Source: Eubacterium sp. 14-2 (GTDB lineage Bacteria > Bacillota > Clostridia > Lachnospirales > Lachnospiraceae). Taken from it: 64,000 nucleotides of DNA. The position numbers and the translations under genes are program-made. Within the stretch, counting starts at the first letter, position 1. Every line of letters starts with the position of its first letter. The stretch is from positions 2,148,466-2,212,465 of the forward strand of contig NZ_KE159567.1 in assembly GCF_000403845.2 (NCBI RefSeq), given 5' to 3'. Below the pieces are notes generated by a model. The model had not been told where the DNA came from. It worked only from the letters and a program-made list of their open reading frames with translations, and made no database searches. This document shows, piece by piece, positions 37,329-47,131 of this stretch.

Positions 37329-39578
37329 ATGAGCAAACAGAACATAAATCATAACTTAATTGAACACATCCTGAATCTGCTGAGCATCCCGGAAAATCAC
37401 GACATAGATATGGAAGATTTAATGGAAAAGTGCCGACAGACAGAATTTCCTGCTTTACTGGATTCCCAGAGCGCACGAACTGCTTTTGAAATAATAAACT
37501 TTATGGATGAAATGCCTGGGGGATTTTTGATTTATCATGCAGAAGGCAGAGAAGAAATCATCTATGCCAACAAGGCGCTGCTGCGGATTTTCCAGTGCCA
37601 GACACTGAAAGAATTCAAACAGCTGACCGATAATTCTTTCCGGGGTATCGTACATCCTGAAGACCTGGACATGGTAGAACAGAGTATCCGGGAACAGATT
37701 GCTGACAGCCAGTATGACCTGGACTATGTGGAATACCGGATTACCCGCAAAGACGGAAGTATCCGCTGGATTGAAGATTACGGTCATTACATACATATTG
37801 ATTCCATAGGAGGAATTTTCTACGTCTTTCTGGGAGACGCCACAGAAAAAAGACAGCGGCAGATTACGGAACGGACAATTTTACTGAATGAAACCAATCA
37901 GAGGGAACAGAAACTTCAGACCCTGATAGAAGAATATGACAAAGAACGGAGACTGATTAATCAGGAACATCTGCGCCGTCTGGAAGTGATTGAAGGACTC
38001 AGCGTTAATTATGAATCTATTCTCTATGCTGACCTGGATACCAACCGCATCCTGCCCTATCGTCTGAGCGATCGGACAGAGCGGCAGTTTGAGAAAAAGT
38101 TTCAGGTAAAAGATTTCGACTGGTATACCGCAGATTACATCAATACCTGGGTCTATCCGGAAGACAGGGACAATGTTATCAAAGTAACCGCACCGGAATA
38201 TATTCGTAAAAAACTGGTGAATAACAAGACTTATTATGTAAATTACCGTATTCTTCGGGAGGAAGAAATACAATATCTGCAGCTTCGCATTGTAAATGTC
38301 AGCAGCAGAGACCACATTTCCCAGATTGTAATGGGCTACCGGAGAATTGATGAAGAAATCCGGCGGGAAATTGAACAGAAAAAAATGTTCGAACATGCAC
38401 TGGAAAATGCCAATCTTGCAATTACTGCCAAAAATACATTCCTCTCCAACATGTCCCATGACATGCGGACACCTCTGAATGCAATTTTCGGCTTTACTAC
38501 CCTTGCCCGCAAACATATTGACAGCCGGGAAGCTACTGAAAATTATCTGAATAAAATTGAACATTCCAGCAAACAGCTTCTGAGCCTGATTGAAAAGGTA
38601 CTGGAAATCTCATGGTTTGAGTCCAACGATACCCGTGTTTCAGAATCTGAATGCAATCTGTGCGATCTTGTACAGGATACCCATGAGCATCAGCTGTCTC
38701 TGGCGGCAGATAAAAACATCACATTCAATCTGTACACCACAGATGTAAAACATTCCGATATTTACAGCGACCAGGAAAAACTGAAACAGATACTCATGCA
38801 TCTGACCAACAACGCCATTACCTACACGGAAGACGGCGGCAAAGTGGATCTGATTGTAACAGAACTGGAAAAATTTCCAAATGGTTACGCAGTCTATCAG
38901 TTTACGGTTCGGGACAACGGCATTGGCATTCATAAGGATTTCCTGAAACATATTTTTGAACCCTTTGAGCGTGAAAAAAACACCACCTTCAGCGGTATTC
39001 ATGGCACCGGGCTGGGCCTTGCCATCGTAAAAAATCTTGTGGAAATGATGGGCGGACACATTCAGATTGACAGTATTCCAGGAGAAGGAAGTACATTTAC
39101 CATCACACTCCGGTTCCGGGTACAGGCTCATCCTCTTTCCGCCGAAGATTCGGAAGAAGGATTCGCCAACCTGCTGAATAAAAAAATCCTGTTGGTAGAC
39201 GACAATATGGCCAACCTGGAAATCGAATCGGAAATCCTTCAGGGAATGGGATTTCATGTGGAAACTGTCACGGACGGAAGTATTTCTGTGGAAAAAGTCG
39301 GACAGTCCTCTCCGGGCGACTATGACCTGGTTCTGATGGATATTCAGATGCCCGGCATGAACGGATGGGATGCCACCAAAGCCATCCGCAGACTGGAAGA
39401 TCCGGCTCTGTCCAGCATTCCCATTATTGCCCTGTCCGCAGATGCTTTTGAAAGCGACAAACAGATGTCCAGAGAAAGCGGCATGGATGCTCATCTCACC
39501 AAGCCCATCGACATTCCTCTGCTGCTTGAAACCATTTCAAAAACGCTGCAGGCCCACAGAGCCTTACTGAAAACCTGA
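37329..39578 (+). CDS. PAS-containing hybrid histidine kinase with receiver domain
   Basis: 749 residues from ATG 37329 (GGGAGAG 7 nt upstream). Residues about 60-185 form a PAS domain (NFMDEMPGGFLIYHAEGREEIIYANKALL) with a PAC-like end (YRITRKDGSIRWIEDYG). A second, diverged PAS-like region follows at about 225-340. HisKA has the phospho-accepting His in FLSNMSHDMRTPLNAI. HATPase shows HLTNNAITYTEDGG, DNGIGI and GTGLGLAIVKNLVEMMGG. The C-terminal receiver at about 625-740 has LLVDDN and the phospho-accepting Asp in DLVLMDIQMPGMNG. No membrane helices, so the sensor is cytoplasmic. Its output partner is not next to it. Confidence 0.9.
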   Translation: MSKQNINHNLIEHILNLLSIPENHDIDMEDLMEKCRQTEFPALLDSQSARTAFEIINFMDEMPGGFLIYHAEGREEIIYANKALLRIFQCQTLKEFKQLTDNSFRGIVHPEDLDMVEQSIREQIADSQYDLDYVEYRITRKDGSIRWIEDYGHYIHIDSIGGIFYVFLGDATEKRQRQITERTILLNETNQREQKLQTLIEEYDKERRLINQEHLRRLEVIEGLSVNYESILYADLDTNRILPYRLSDRTERQFEKKFQVKDFDWYTADYINTWVYPEDRDNVIKVTAPEYIRKKLVNNKTYYVNYRILREEEIQYLQLRIVNVSSRDHISQIVMGYRRIDEEIRREIEQKKMFEHALENANLAITAKNTFLSNMSHDMRTPLNAIFGFTTLARKHIDSREATENYLNKIEHSSKQLLSLIEKVLEISWFESNDTRVSESECNLCDLVQDTHEHQLSLAADKNITFNLYTTDVKHSDIYSDQEKLKQILMHLTNNAITYTEDGGKVDLIVTELEKFPNGYAVYQFTVRDNGIGIHKDFLKHIFEPFEREKNTTFSGIHGTGLGLAIVKNLVEMMGGHIQIDSIPGEGSTFTITLRFRVQAHPLSAEDSEEGFANLLNKKILLVDDNMANLEIESEILQGMGFHVETVTDGSISVEKVGQSSPGDYDLVLMDIQMPGMNGWDATKAIRRLEDPALSSIPIIALSADAFESDKQMSRESGMDAHLTKPIDIPLLLETISKTLQAHRALLKT

Positions 39579-39584
39579 CAGAAC

Positions 39585-39626
39585 AAAATGTGCAATTTCC
39601 TCAATCCTGAGGAGATTGCACATTTT
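39585..39626. terminator. Bidirectional terminator between kinase and GntR gene
   Basis: AAAATGTGCAAT (39585-39596) pairs with ATTGCACATTTT (39615-39626), with an inner CCTCA/TGAGG stem. It serves the plus-strand kinase gene 7 nt upstream and could serve the minus-strand regulator too. Confidence 0.8.
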
Positions 39627-39688
39627 GACGTATGCAAGGGGATTATGGAGCAATAAACTTCATTTCCGCCAGCTGTACTTCTTAATTT

Positions 39689-40366
39689 TTATTCCATGGG
39701 AAGCTGCTCCATGGCATGTAGAATATGAATGCGCATGGCATTTCTTGCACCTTCCCCATTTCGTTCTTTCAGAAAATCCATCAGGATTTTGTGGTCCACC
39801 AGTGTGGCCTGCACTGCTTTTTCATGAGATTCTGACAGTCTCACTCCCCTGTTGATTCCCTCATAAATCACCGGCATAAGCTGATTCATAAATTCGTTGT
39901 GGGTTGCTTTCGCAATGGATTTGTGGAAAGACTGTTCTACTTCTGTCCGGTCTTTTTTCTGGTGTATGCGCTGTTCAATTTCCGCTCCCAACGCAAGAAT
40001 CCGCTGAATTTCCTCTTCCGTAGCCCGCAAAGCTGCATAGTAGGCAGCCTCAGGTTCAAAAATCAGACGCATTTCATACAAATCTCTGGCGTTCACTCTG
40101 GCCTGATTCAGAGAGGACAGTTCTTCCGGCCGGTTGATTTTAAAGTCTTCCCGTACAAAAGTCCCTCTTCCGCGGCGGATTTCCAGAACTCCTCCCGTAG
40201 CCAGAATCCGTATGGCTTCCCGCAGAGTGGTGCGGCTTACGCCCAGTTCCTCCGAAAGTATGTTCTCATTGGGCAGTTTGCTTCCCGGCAAAAACCTTTT
40301 TTCCACTGTAATCATGGACAGAACGCTGTCTGCAATCCGGTCCGATAATCTGCTCTCCTGTTCCAT
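39689..40366 (-). CDS. GntR/FadR-family transcriptional regulator
   Basis: 225 residues. N-terminal winged helix (LPNENILSEELGVSRTTLREAIRILATGGVLEIRRGRGTFV split across about 30-75) and a C-terminal FCD ligand domain (about 90-215) with typical metal-binding His positions in FHKSIAKATHN and HKILMDFL. Effectors of this subfamily are usually small organic acids. It lies 47 nt downstream of nadC on the same strand and may be co-transcribed with nadBC, but nothing shows that it controls NAD synthesis. Confidence 0.88.
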   Translation of the reverse strand: MEQESRLSDRIADSVLSMITVEKRFLPGSKLPNENILSEELGVSRTTLREAIRILATGGVLEIRRGRGTFVREDFKINRPEELSSLNQARVNARDLYEMRLIFEPEAAYYAALRATEEEIQRILALGAEIEQRIHQKKDRTEVEQSFHKSIAKATHNEFMNQLMPVIYEGINRGVRLSESHEKAVQATLVDHKILMDFLKERNGEGARNAMRIHILHAMEQLPME

Positions 40367-40413
40367 TTTCTTTCCTTTTTATCCCATGAAAATTTTCCGG
40401 ATTATCTCTCTGT

Positions 40414-41268
40414 TTATACCGTATGAAGATTTTTCAGAGAAATATCCATAACAGGCGCGGAATGGGTCAGCGCTCCGCTGGAAATATAATCTACGCCGAG
40501 AGAGATATAATGCTCAATGTTTTCTCTGGTCACATTTCCGGAACATTCTATCTCTGCTCTTTTGTCAATTGCAGCAATGGCTTTCTGCATTTCCTCCACA
40601 GTCATGTTATCCAGCATAATAATATCTGCTCCTGCTTCCACAGCTTCCTGTACCATTTCCAGAGTCTCACATTCAATCTCAATTTTGCGTACAAAAGGCG
40701 CGTACTCTTTTGCCATCTGAATTGCCTCTTTTACGCCTCCTGCAGCTCCGATATGGTTATCTTTTAACAGAACTCCGTCAGAAAGATTATAACGGTGGTT
40801 ATAACCGCCTCCGATTTTAACGGAATATTTTTCAAAAATACGCATGTTTGGGGTGGTTTTTCTGGTATCCAGCAGCTTCACCTTACTCCCCTCCAGAAGA
40901 GAAGCAATGGAATTTGTATAAGTGGCAATTCCGCTCATACGCTGCAGAAAGTTCAACGCTGTCCGCTCGCCCGACAGAATGGCCCTGATATCGCCTGTTA
41001 CTGTTCCAATCAAATCTCCCTTTTTCACTCTGTCACCGTCTGTAAAATGGAATGCCACAGAAACTGTTTCGTCCAGCAGTTCAAATACACGCCGGAATAC
41101 AAACAGCCCGGCAAGCACTCCATCCTGCTTGCAGATTAACTGTGCTTCTCCTTTCTGAGGTCCCCGCATCACAGCATTGGTGGTTACATCCTCACTGGAA
41201 ATGTCCTCTCTCAGCGCCTGTAAAATCAGTTCATCCGCATTTAATTTCATGGTTATGCTGTTGTTCAT
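40414..41268 (-). CDS. nadC: Quinolinate phosphoribosyltransferase
   Basis: Converts quinolinate and PRPP to nicotinate mononucleotide in NAD synthesis. 284 residues. Motifs: EDISSEDVTTNAV near the start, GERTALNFLQRMSGIAT, LDTRKTTPNMR, GGGYNHRYNLSDGVLLKDNH, and VDYISSGALTHS. The start at 41268 overlaps the end of nadB by 38 nt; an ATG at 41250 (MKLNADELIL) is the alternative. The overlap implies coupling with nadB. nadA, the enzyme between them in the pathway, is not in this cluster. Confidence 0.93.
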   Translation of the reverse strand: MNNSITMKLNADELILQALREDISSEDVTTNAVMRGPQKGEAQLICKQDGVLAGLFVFRRVFELLDETVSVAFHFTDGDRVKKGDLIGTVTGDIRAILSGERTALNFLQRMSGIATYTNSIASLLEGSKVKLLDTRKTTPNMRIFEKYSVKIGGGYNHRYNLSDGVLLKDNHIGAAGGVKEAIQMAKEYAPFVRKIEIECETLEMVQEAVEAGADIIMLDNMTVEEMQKAIAAIDKRAEIECSGNVTRENIEHYISLGVDYISSGALTHSAPVMDISLKNLHTV

Positions 41269-42601
41269 ATTCTTTTCTCATCCTCTCTATTTCTTTCTGC
41301 ACCAGTTCTCTGTTTTCCTGCCGCAGCTTTTTCATGTCCCTGTAATTTTCCGGCTGAAACAGGCATTCTTCCGGTTCCTGAGCTGCGGAAACCTTTTTAA
41401 GCATATGTCCTGTTTCCCTGTTTTCGGAACCGTCCGGTATTTCCCCCAAACCAATATCAAGAGCGGCCCGTCTTGCGAATACCAGACTCTCCAGAAGGGA
41501 ATTGCTGGCCAGCCGGTTGGCTCCATGCACACCGTTGCAGCTTGTCTCACCCACTGCGTACAGACCTTTCATGGATGTTCTGCCTTCCAGATCCGACTGA
41601 ATGCCTCCCATAAAATAATGCTGTCCCGGTACCACCGGAATGCACTCTTTTGTCACATCATACCCTTCCTCCAGACATCTCCGGTAAATGTTGGGAAAAT
41701 GGCTTAAAATATCTTCTTTTGCAATATGCTCCATGGACAGCCATACATAAGGTTTTCCATCTGCCTTCATCTGTTTTTCAATCTCCGCTGTCACCACGTC
41801 TCTTGGCAGAAGCTCGTCCACAAACCGCTCCATTTTTGCATTATAAAGAACCGCTCCTTCTCCCCGGACAGACTCGGAAATAAGAAATCTCCTGCCTGGC
41901 TTTTCCGAATATAAAGTGGTGGGATGTATCTGTACAAAATTCACATCCTGAAGCTGTACTTTATGACGCAGAGCAAGGGCAATCCCATCTCCGGTCAGGT
42001 GGGCAAAATTTGTGGAATGGCGATAGAGTCCGCCAATACCGCCGCAGGCCAGCACCGTATGCTCTGCCCGGACCGGCAGAATCTCTCCCTGGCTGTCCAC
42101 TGCTGCTATACCATAACAAATATTATTTTTACAGAGCAGGTCTATCATTTCCGTATGCTCGTAAATCGTAATATTTCCGCGGCTTTTCGCCTGGGCCAGA
42201 AGTTTCCCGGTAATTTCCTTACCGGTAATATCCTCATGAAACAGGATTCTGGGCCTGGAGTGGCCTCCTTCTCTGGTGTATACCAGTTCTCCGTTCCTGC
42301 GCTCAAATTCCACCCCGTATTTCAGCAGCAAATCAATGATTTCACCGGAACTGCGAATCATCATTGCCACGGAATCTCTGTTGTTTTTGTAATGTCCTGC
42401 CTTCATGGTATCTTCAAAGTATCCGTCAAAATCATCCTCTGACCGCAGAACACAGATTCCGCCCTGGGCCAGAAAGGAATCGCTGTTTTCCACTTCATCC
42501 TTGGTGATGACTGTTACCTTTTTTCTCTCCGGCAGCTGCAGTGCGCAGAACAGCCCCGCTGCTCCTGTACCCACAATTATAACATCTGTTTCTTTTTCCA
42601 T
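41231..42601 (-). CDS. nadB: L-aspartate oxidase
   Basis: FAD enzyme that oxidises aspartate to iminoaspartate, the first step of de novo NAD synthesis. 456 residues. FAD-binding DVIIVGTGAAGLFCALQLPE, the active-site region GGHSRPRILFHEDITG, VQIHPTTLY, and the C-terminal ANRLASNSLLESLVFARRAA. It is a little shorter than the roughly 510-540 residues common in the family; the C-terminal helical domain is trimmed. It lies upstream of nadC. The succinate dehydrogenase flavoprotein is the main alternative, but the nadC neighbour argues for nadB. Confidence 0.92.
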   Translation of the reverse strand: MEKETDVIIVGTGAAGLFCALQLPERKKVTVITKDEVENSDSFLAQGGICVLRSEDDFDGYFEDTMKAGHYKNNRDSVAMMIRSSGEIIDLLLKYGVEFERRNGELVYTREGGHSRPRILFHEDITGKEITGKLLAQAKSRGNITIYEHTEMIDLLCKNNICYGIAAVDSQGEILPVRAEHTVLACGGIGGLYRHSTNFAHLTGDGIALALRHKVQLQDVNFVQIHPTTLYSEKPGRRFLISESVRGEGAVLYNAKMERFVDELLPRDVVTAEIEKQMKADGKPYVWLSMEHIAKEDILSHFPNIYRRCLEEGYDVTKECIPVVPGQHYFMGGIQSDLEGRTSMKGLYAVGETSCNGVHGANRLASNSLLESLVFARRAALDIGLGEIPDGSENRETGHMLKKVSAAQEPEECLFQPENYRDMKKLRQENRELVQKEIERMRKEYEQQHNHEIKCG

Positions 42602-42720
42602 GTCCCCACCTGTGTTTTTCTTTTCACTTTCCGAACCTGCGTATTTTCTGACGCCTGATTCGTACCAACGTTAAAATTCTATCATACCTGCCGGGAAATT
42701 TCCAGTGTTATTCCTTTCTT

Positions 42721-44961
42721 CTATTTCTTCACGCCTTTCCCGTCCCGGTTGGCCAGCCTGAGCCTGTGCAGTGCAATTTCTTTTTCTTTCACAGTAATGG
42801 TACTTTCTTCCTGTCCCAGCAGGTACACTGCTGCCAGACTGTCCTTTTCGTCAATTTTCATGCCCCGGACGCCGACAGCGCCTTTTTTCTTCTCCGGCAC
42901 ATCGGAAGCCAGAAAACGCAGAAACATGTTTTTTTCTGTCTGCATGACAATGGTTTCCTCTTCTTCCTCTGCCAGGATCTGTACCAGAAGAAGTTTTTCT
43001 CCTTCATTTAATTTAGTGGCTGCCGCAGTACGCCTGGATATGTCAAATTCTTCTCCGCTGACCTGCTTGAGCATTCCGCCGCTGCTGGCAAACAGAAGTT
43101 TCCGGCCCTTAAGGCCGCTCAGGCTGCTGACTAACAGCATTGCTTCCTCATTGCTGTTATAATTGCTTACATTATCCAGAGGCGTCCCCTTGTCCCGGAA
43201 CTTCCCGTGAGGCAGATCCAGAACTTTTACGGTGTGCACCTGTCCCTTATCGGTAAAAATACAGAGCCTGTCTGTGTTCATACAGGAAATAATGTATTTG
43301 TTTTCTCCATCTGCCGCTTCTTTGTTCCGCTCATAAGTGGACACATCCACTGTTTTCACATAACCGAAACGGTCCATCAGGACCACCACCGGAAGTTCTT
43401 CCGCTTTCTTTTCCTCATAAACTGCTTCTCCGGCATTTTCAACGGCAGTTTTGCGGGCCTGTCCGTATTCCTTCTGGAACCGGTTTAATTCTTTGATAAT
43501 CACTTTGGCCATGGCGGTTCGGCTGCCGAGAATTTCCTCATATTTTGCTATATTGGAAAGGGTGGTTTCATGCTCTTTCATCAATGCTTCAATTTCCAGA
43601 CCGATTAACTTATACAGCCGCATTTCCAGAATGGCATTGGCCTGACGCTCGGTAAAACAAAGCTGTCTGGCATCTGCTTCAGAGCCTTTGTAACGGAATT
43701 TTATTTTCTCCGTATTTCCGTTCATGAGACAGTCTCTGGCATCTTTTATATTTTTGGAACCCCGGAGGATTTCAATAATCAGGTCGATAACGTCGCAGGC
43801 TTTGATTAATCCTTCCTGCACCTCTTTTTTCTCCAGTTCCCTGGCCAGAAGGGTTTTGTATTTTCTGGTGGCCAGCTCATACTGGAAATTCACATGATGG
43901 CGGAGAATCGGCACAAGTCCCATGGTTTCCGGACGTCCCTCTGCCACTGCCAGCATATTGACGCCAAAGGTATCTTCCAGCCTTGTTTTTTTATAGAGCA
44001 TGTTGCAGAGATTTTCCACATCCGCTCCCTTTTTCAGCTCCAGTACAATACGGATACCCTCTTTGGAGGACTGGTTGGAAATGTCCACGATATCACTGGT
44101 TTTCCGGCTCTCTGCCAGATTATACACATCCATCAGGAATTTTCCGATATTGGCCCCCACCATGGTGTAGGGGATTTCCGTAATCACCAGCCGCTGCCTG
44201 CCCCCTTTTACCTGCTCGATTTCCACTTTCCCGCGGATTTTTATTTTTCCTGTTCCTGTCTCATAAATCTTAAGAAGATCTGACTGATTTACCACAATGC
44301 CTCCGGTGGGAAAATCCGGCCCTTTGATGTGTTCCATCAGTTCTGCTGCGGTGATGTCCGGATTTTTCATAAAGGCTTTTACTCCTTCAATCACTTCGGA
44401 AAAATTGTGGGGCGGAATACTGGTAGCCATACCCACTGCAATTCCCTCCGCTCCGTTTATCAGAAGATTGGGTACCTTTACCGGAAGAACGGAAGGCTCC
44501 TTTTCTGTTTCATCAAAGTTGGGCACAAAATCCACCACATCCTTATCCAGATCCGCAAGATAGGCTTCCTGAGTGATTTTCTGCAGACGGGCCTCCGTAT
44601 AACGCATGGCCGCTGCCCCGTCCCCCTCAATGGAACCGAAATTTCCGTGTCCGTCCACCAGAGGCAGTCCTTTCTTAAATTCCTGTGCCATTACCACAAG
44701 GGCTTCATAGATGGAGCTGTCTCCATGAGGATGGTATTTACCCATGGTATCTCCCACAATGCGGGCACATTTCCGGTAGGGCCTGTCGTACCGGATGCCC
44801 AGTTCGTGCATATCGTAAAGCGTTCTGCGCTGTACCGGTTTCAGACCGTCCCGCACATCCGGCAATGCCCTTGCAATAATCACGCTCATGGCATAATCAA
44901 TGTATGATTTCTGCATTAATTCCGAATATTCCGTTCGGATAATCTGTTCCTTTTCCTGCAT
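42721..44961 (-). CDS. parC: DNA topoisomerase IV subunit A (ParC/GyrA family)
   Basis: Cleaves and rejoins DNA in the type IIA topoisomerase. 746 residues. The catalytic tyrosine is Y121 in AAAMRYTEARL, and the quinolone region reads HPHGDSSIYEAL. The C-terminal beta-pinwheel is present, but I see no GyrA-box (QRRGGKG) in its first blade. Together with the short length this favours ParC over GyrA. parE is directly upstream. The ParC/GyrA call depends on gyrAB existing elsewhere, which I cannot check. Confidence 0.88.
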   Translation of the reverse strand: MQEKEQIIRTEYSELMQKSYIDYAMSVIIARALPDVRDGLKPVQRRTLYDMHELGIRYDRPYRKCARIVGDTMGKYHPHGDSSIYEALVVMAQEFKKGLPLVDGHGNFGSIEGDGAAAMRYTEARLQKITQEAYLADLDKDVVDFVPNFDETEKEPSVLPVKVPNLLINGAEGIAVGMATSIPPHNFSEVIEGVKAFMKNPDITAAELMEHIKGPDFPTGGIVVNQSDLLKIYETGTGKIKIRGKVEIEQVKGGRQRLVITEIPYTMVGANIGKFLMDVYNLAESRKTSDIVDISNQSSKEGIRIVLELKKGADVENLCNMLYKKTRLEDTFGVNMLAVAEGRPETMGLVPILRHHVNFQYELATRKYKTLLARELEKKEVQEGLIKACDVIDLIIEILRGSKNIKDARDCLMNGNTEKIKFRYKGSEADARQLCFTERQANAILEMRLYKLIGLEIEALMKEHETTLSNIAKYEEILGSRTAMAKVIIKELNRFQKEYGQARKTAVENAGEAVYEEKKAEELPVVVLMDRFGYVKTVDVSTYERNKEAADGENKYIISCMNTDRLCIFTDKGQVHTVKVLDLPHGKFRDKGTPLDNVSNYNSNEEAMLLVSSLSGLKGRKLLFASSGGMLKQVSGEEFDISRRTAAATKLNEGEKLLLVQILAEEEEETIVMQTEKNMFLRFLASDVPEKKKGAVGVRGMKIDEKDSLAAVYLLGQEESTITVKEKEIALHRLRLANRDGKGVKK

Positions 44962-45034
44962 GGTAATTCCTTTCTGCAGATGTTCAGCAAACTGAGCAGA
45001 CTGTCAGTTTCAGAAACAATATTTTTCCATCTGC

Positions 45035-46957
45035 CTATATATCAAGCTCCGCATCATGGGCATGTTCATGTATAAACTCCCGCCGGGGCGGAACTTCTGT
45101 TCCCATCAGCATTTCCGTTACATCCGAGGCCATTCGGGCGTCTTCGATTTCCACCCGTTTCAGAATCCTGGTTTCCGGATTCAGGGTGGTTTCCCAAAGC
45201 TGGTCTGCATCCATCTCTCCAAGACCTTTATACCGCTGTAGGGTGAAGGGGCCTTTATGGCGTTTTCTGTATTTTTCCAGCGCAATATCATCATACAGAT
45301 ATTCTTCCTCTCCTCTGGAAGGGATGGCCTTGTACAGCGGAGGCATGGCAATGTAGATATGTCCCTCAAAAATCAGCTCCGGCATAAACCGGTAAAACAA
45401 AGTCAGCAGCAGGGTGGAAATATGGGCTCCGTCCACGTCCGCATCCGCCATAATAATAATCTTGTCGTAGCGCAGCCTGGAAATATCGAAATCATTGCCA
45501 TAGCCTTCAGAAAAACCGCAGCCAAAGGCATTTATCATGGTTTTGATTTCCGCATTGGCCAGCACTTTGTCGATACTGGCCTTTTCCACATTCAGAATCT
45601 TGCCCCGAATGGGCAGGATTGCCTGGTAATTCCGATCCCTGGCAGTTTTAGCAGAACCTCCGGCAGAATCTCCCTCCACAATAAAAATCTCGCAGATGGA
45701 AGCATCCCGGCTTTCACAGTTGGCCAGTTTTCCGTTGGAATCAAAGGAAAATTTCTGTCTGGTCAGCAGGTTTGTTTTCGCCTTTTCCTCTGTCTTTCGG
45801 ATTTTGGCTGCTTTTTCCGCACAGGCAATGACTTTTTTCAGGTTTTCCAGATTTTTGTCAAAATAAAGCTGTATTTCCTCTCCGGTTATTTTTCCGGTGA
45901 CCCGGGCCGCATCCTGGTTGTCCAGTTTTGTCTTGGTCTGGCCCTCAAACCGGGGATTGGGGTGTTTGATGGAAATCACCGCTGTCAGGCCATTGCGCAC
46001 GTCCGCTCCGGTAAAGTTGGAATCTTTTTCCTTCAAAATTCCCAGTTCTCTGGCATAATTGTTGATGACCGTGGTAAATATGGTTTTGAATCCCGTCAGA
46101 TGGGTGCCGCCCTCCGCATTGTAAATATTATTGCAGAACCCCAGCACATTTTCATGGAATTCATTGATGTACTGAAAGGCAGCCTCCACTGTAATCCCTT
46201 CATTTTCCCCTTTAAAATACACCACGTCATGGACAGCTTCCGCTTTTCGGTTCAGGTCTTTCACAAAACCGCTGATTCCCTCTTCCTCATGAAATTCCAG
46301 ATGTTCTGTGACCTCTCCCCGCCTGTCCTCATAAATAATGGTCAGCCTGGGATTCAGGTAAGCCGTCTCATGCAGGCGGCTTTTCACATCTTCTTCCTTG
46401 AAACGAGTTTTTTCAAAAATTTCCGGATCCGGCAGGAAATTAATTCTGGTTCCCGTCTTTTTGGTTTTTCCGGTCACCGGCAGCATCCCCTGATCCAGCT
46501 CCAGAACCGGATTTCCCCTCTCATATCTGTCATGATATATTTTTCCTCCCAGATATACTTCCAGGTCCAGATATGTGGACAATGCATTCACCACGGAGGA
46601 ACCCACGCCGTGAAGACCGCCGCTGGTCTTATAGGCGTCATTGTCAAATTTTCCTCCTGCATGGAGGGTGGTAAACACCAGCCGCGCCGCAGACATGCCT
46701 TTTTCATGCATTCCCACGGGAATTCCCCGGCCATTGTCCTCCACGGTACAGGAGCCGTCTGCCTCCAGTGTTACAGATATGGTATCGCAAAATCCTGCCA
46801 GATGTTCATCCACAGAATTGTCTACAATTTCGTAAATCAAATGATTCAGGCCCTTGCGGGACACACTTCCAATATACATGCCCGGCCTTTTTCTTACCGC
46901 TTCCAGTCCCTCCAATACGGTAATATTCCCGGCACCGTATTCCTGATTCTCTGCCAT
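45035..46957 (-). CDS. parE: DNA topoisomerase IV subunit B (ParE/GyrB family)
   Basis: ATPase subunit of the type IIA topoisomerase. 640 residues. GHKL ATPase motifs: EIVDNSVDEHLAG, VEDNGRGIPVG, GGLHGVGSSVVNALS; Toprim: EIFIVEGDSAGGSAKTARD and IIIMADADVDGAHI; C-terminal QRYKGLGEMDADQLWETT. It has its own promoter (47021-47049) with a LexA-like site downstream of the -10. Sequence alone does not separate ParE from GyrB; the paired ParC-like gene decides the call. Confidence 0.88.
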   Translation of the reverse strand: MAENQEYGAGNITVLEGLEAVRKRPGMYIGSVSRKGLNHLIYEIVDNSVDEHLAGFCDTISVTLEADGSCTVEDNGRGIPVGMHEKGMSAARLVFTTLHAGGKFDNDAYKTSGGLHGVGSSVVNALSTYLDLEVYLGGKIYHDRYERGNPVLELDQGMLPVTGKTKKTGTRINFLPDPEIFEKTRFKEEDVKSRLHETAYLNPRLTIIYEDRRGEVTEHLEFHEEEGISGFVKDLNRKAEAVHDVVYFKGENEGITVEAAFQYINEFHENVLGFCNNIYNAEGGTHLTGFKTIFTTVINNYARELGILKEKDSNFTGADVRNGLTAVISIKHPNPRFEGQTKTKLDNQDAARVTGKITGEEIQLYFDKNLENLKKVIACAEKAAKIRKTEEKAKTNLLTRQKFSFDSNGKLANCESRDASICEIFIVEGDSAGGSAKTARDRNYQAILPIRGKILNVEKASIDKVLANAEIKTMINAFGCGFSEGYGNDFDISRLRYDKIIIMADADVDGAHISTLLLTLFYRFMPELIFEGHIYIAMPPLYKAIPSRGEEEYLYDDIALEKYRKRHKGPFTLQRYKGLGEMDADQLWETTLNPETRILKRVEIEDARMASDVTEMLMGTEVPPRREFIHEHAHDAELDI

Positions 46958-46992
46958 TTTATTTTCCTTCCTTACTTTATTTCAAAATTTTG

Positions 46993-47049
46993 ATACACAT
47001 GTTCTGTTTTTAACCTGATTATTGTACCATAACTTTCTCTTATTTGCAA
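46993..47049 (-). promoter_or_regulatory. parE promoter with LexA-like site
   Basis: Minus strand -35 TTGCAA (47044-47049), 17-bp spacer, -10 TACAAT (47021-47026). GAAC-ATGT-GTAT (47004-46993) lies just downstream and resembles the clostridial LexA box GAAC-N4-GTTT/GTTC. The same core is present ahead of dinB. Confidence 0.55.
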
Positions 47050-47131
47050 AGATTTCCATTGTATGTTTAAAACTGTCGTTCCCTTCCCGGATTCTTCCGG
47101 ACTGTCCGCAGGAAATAGCTGCAGGTGATTT

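Noticed and set aside
45257-46993. Very long plus-strand frame (578 codons) opposite parE
   Set aside because: ParE is unmistakable on the other strand. The antisense frame has no motif, and its length follows from codon bias of the real gene.
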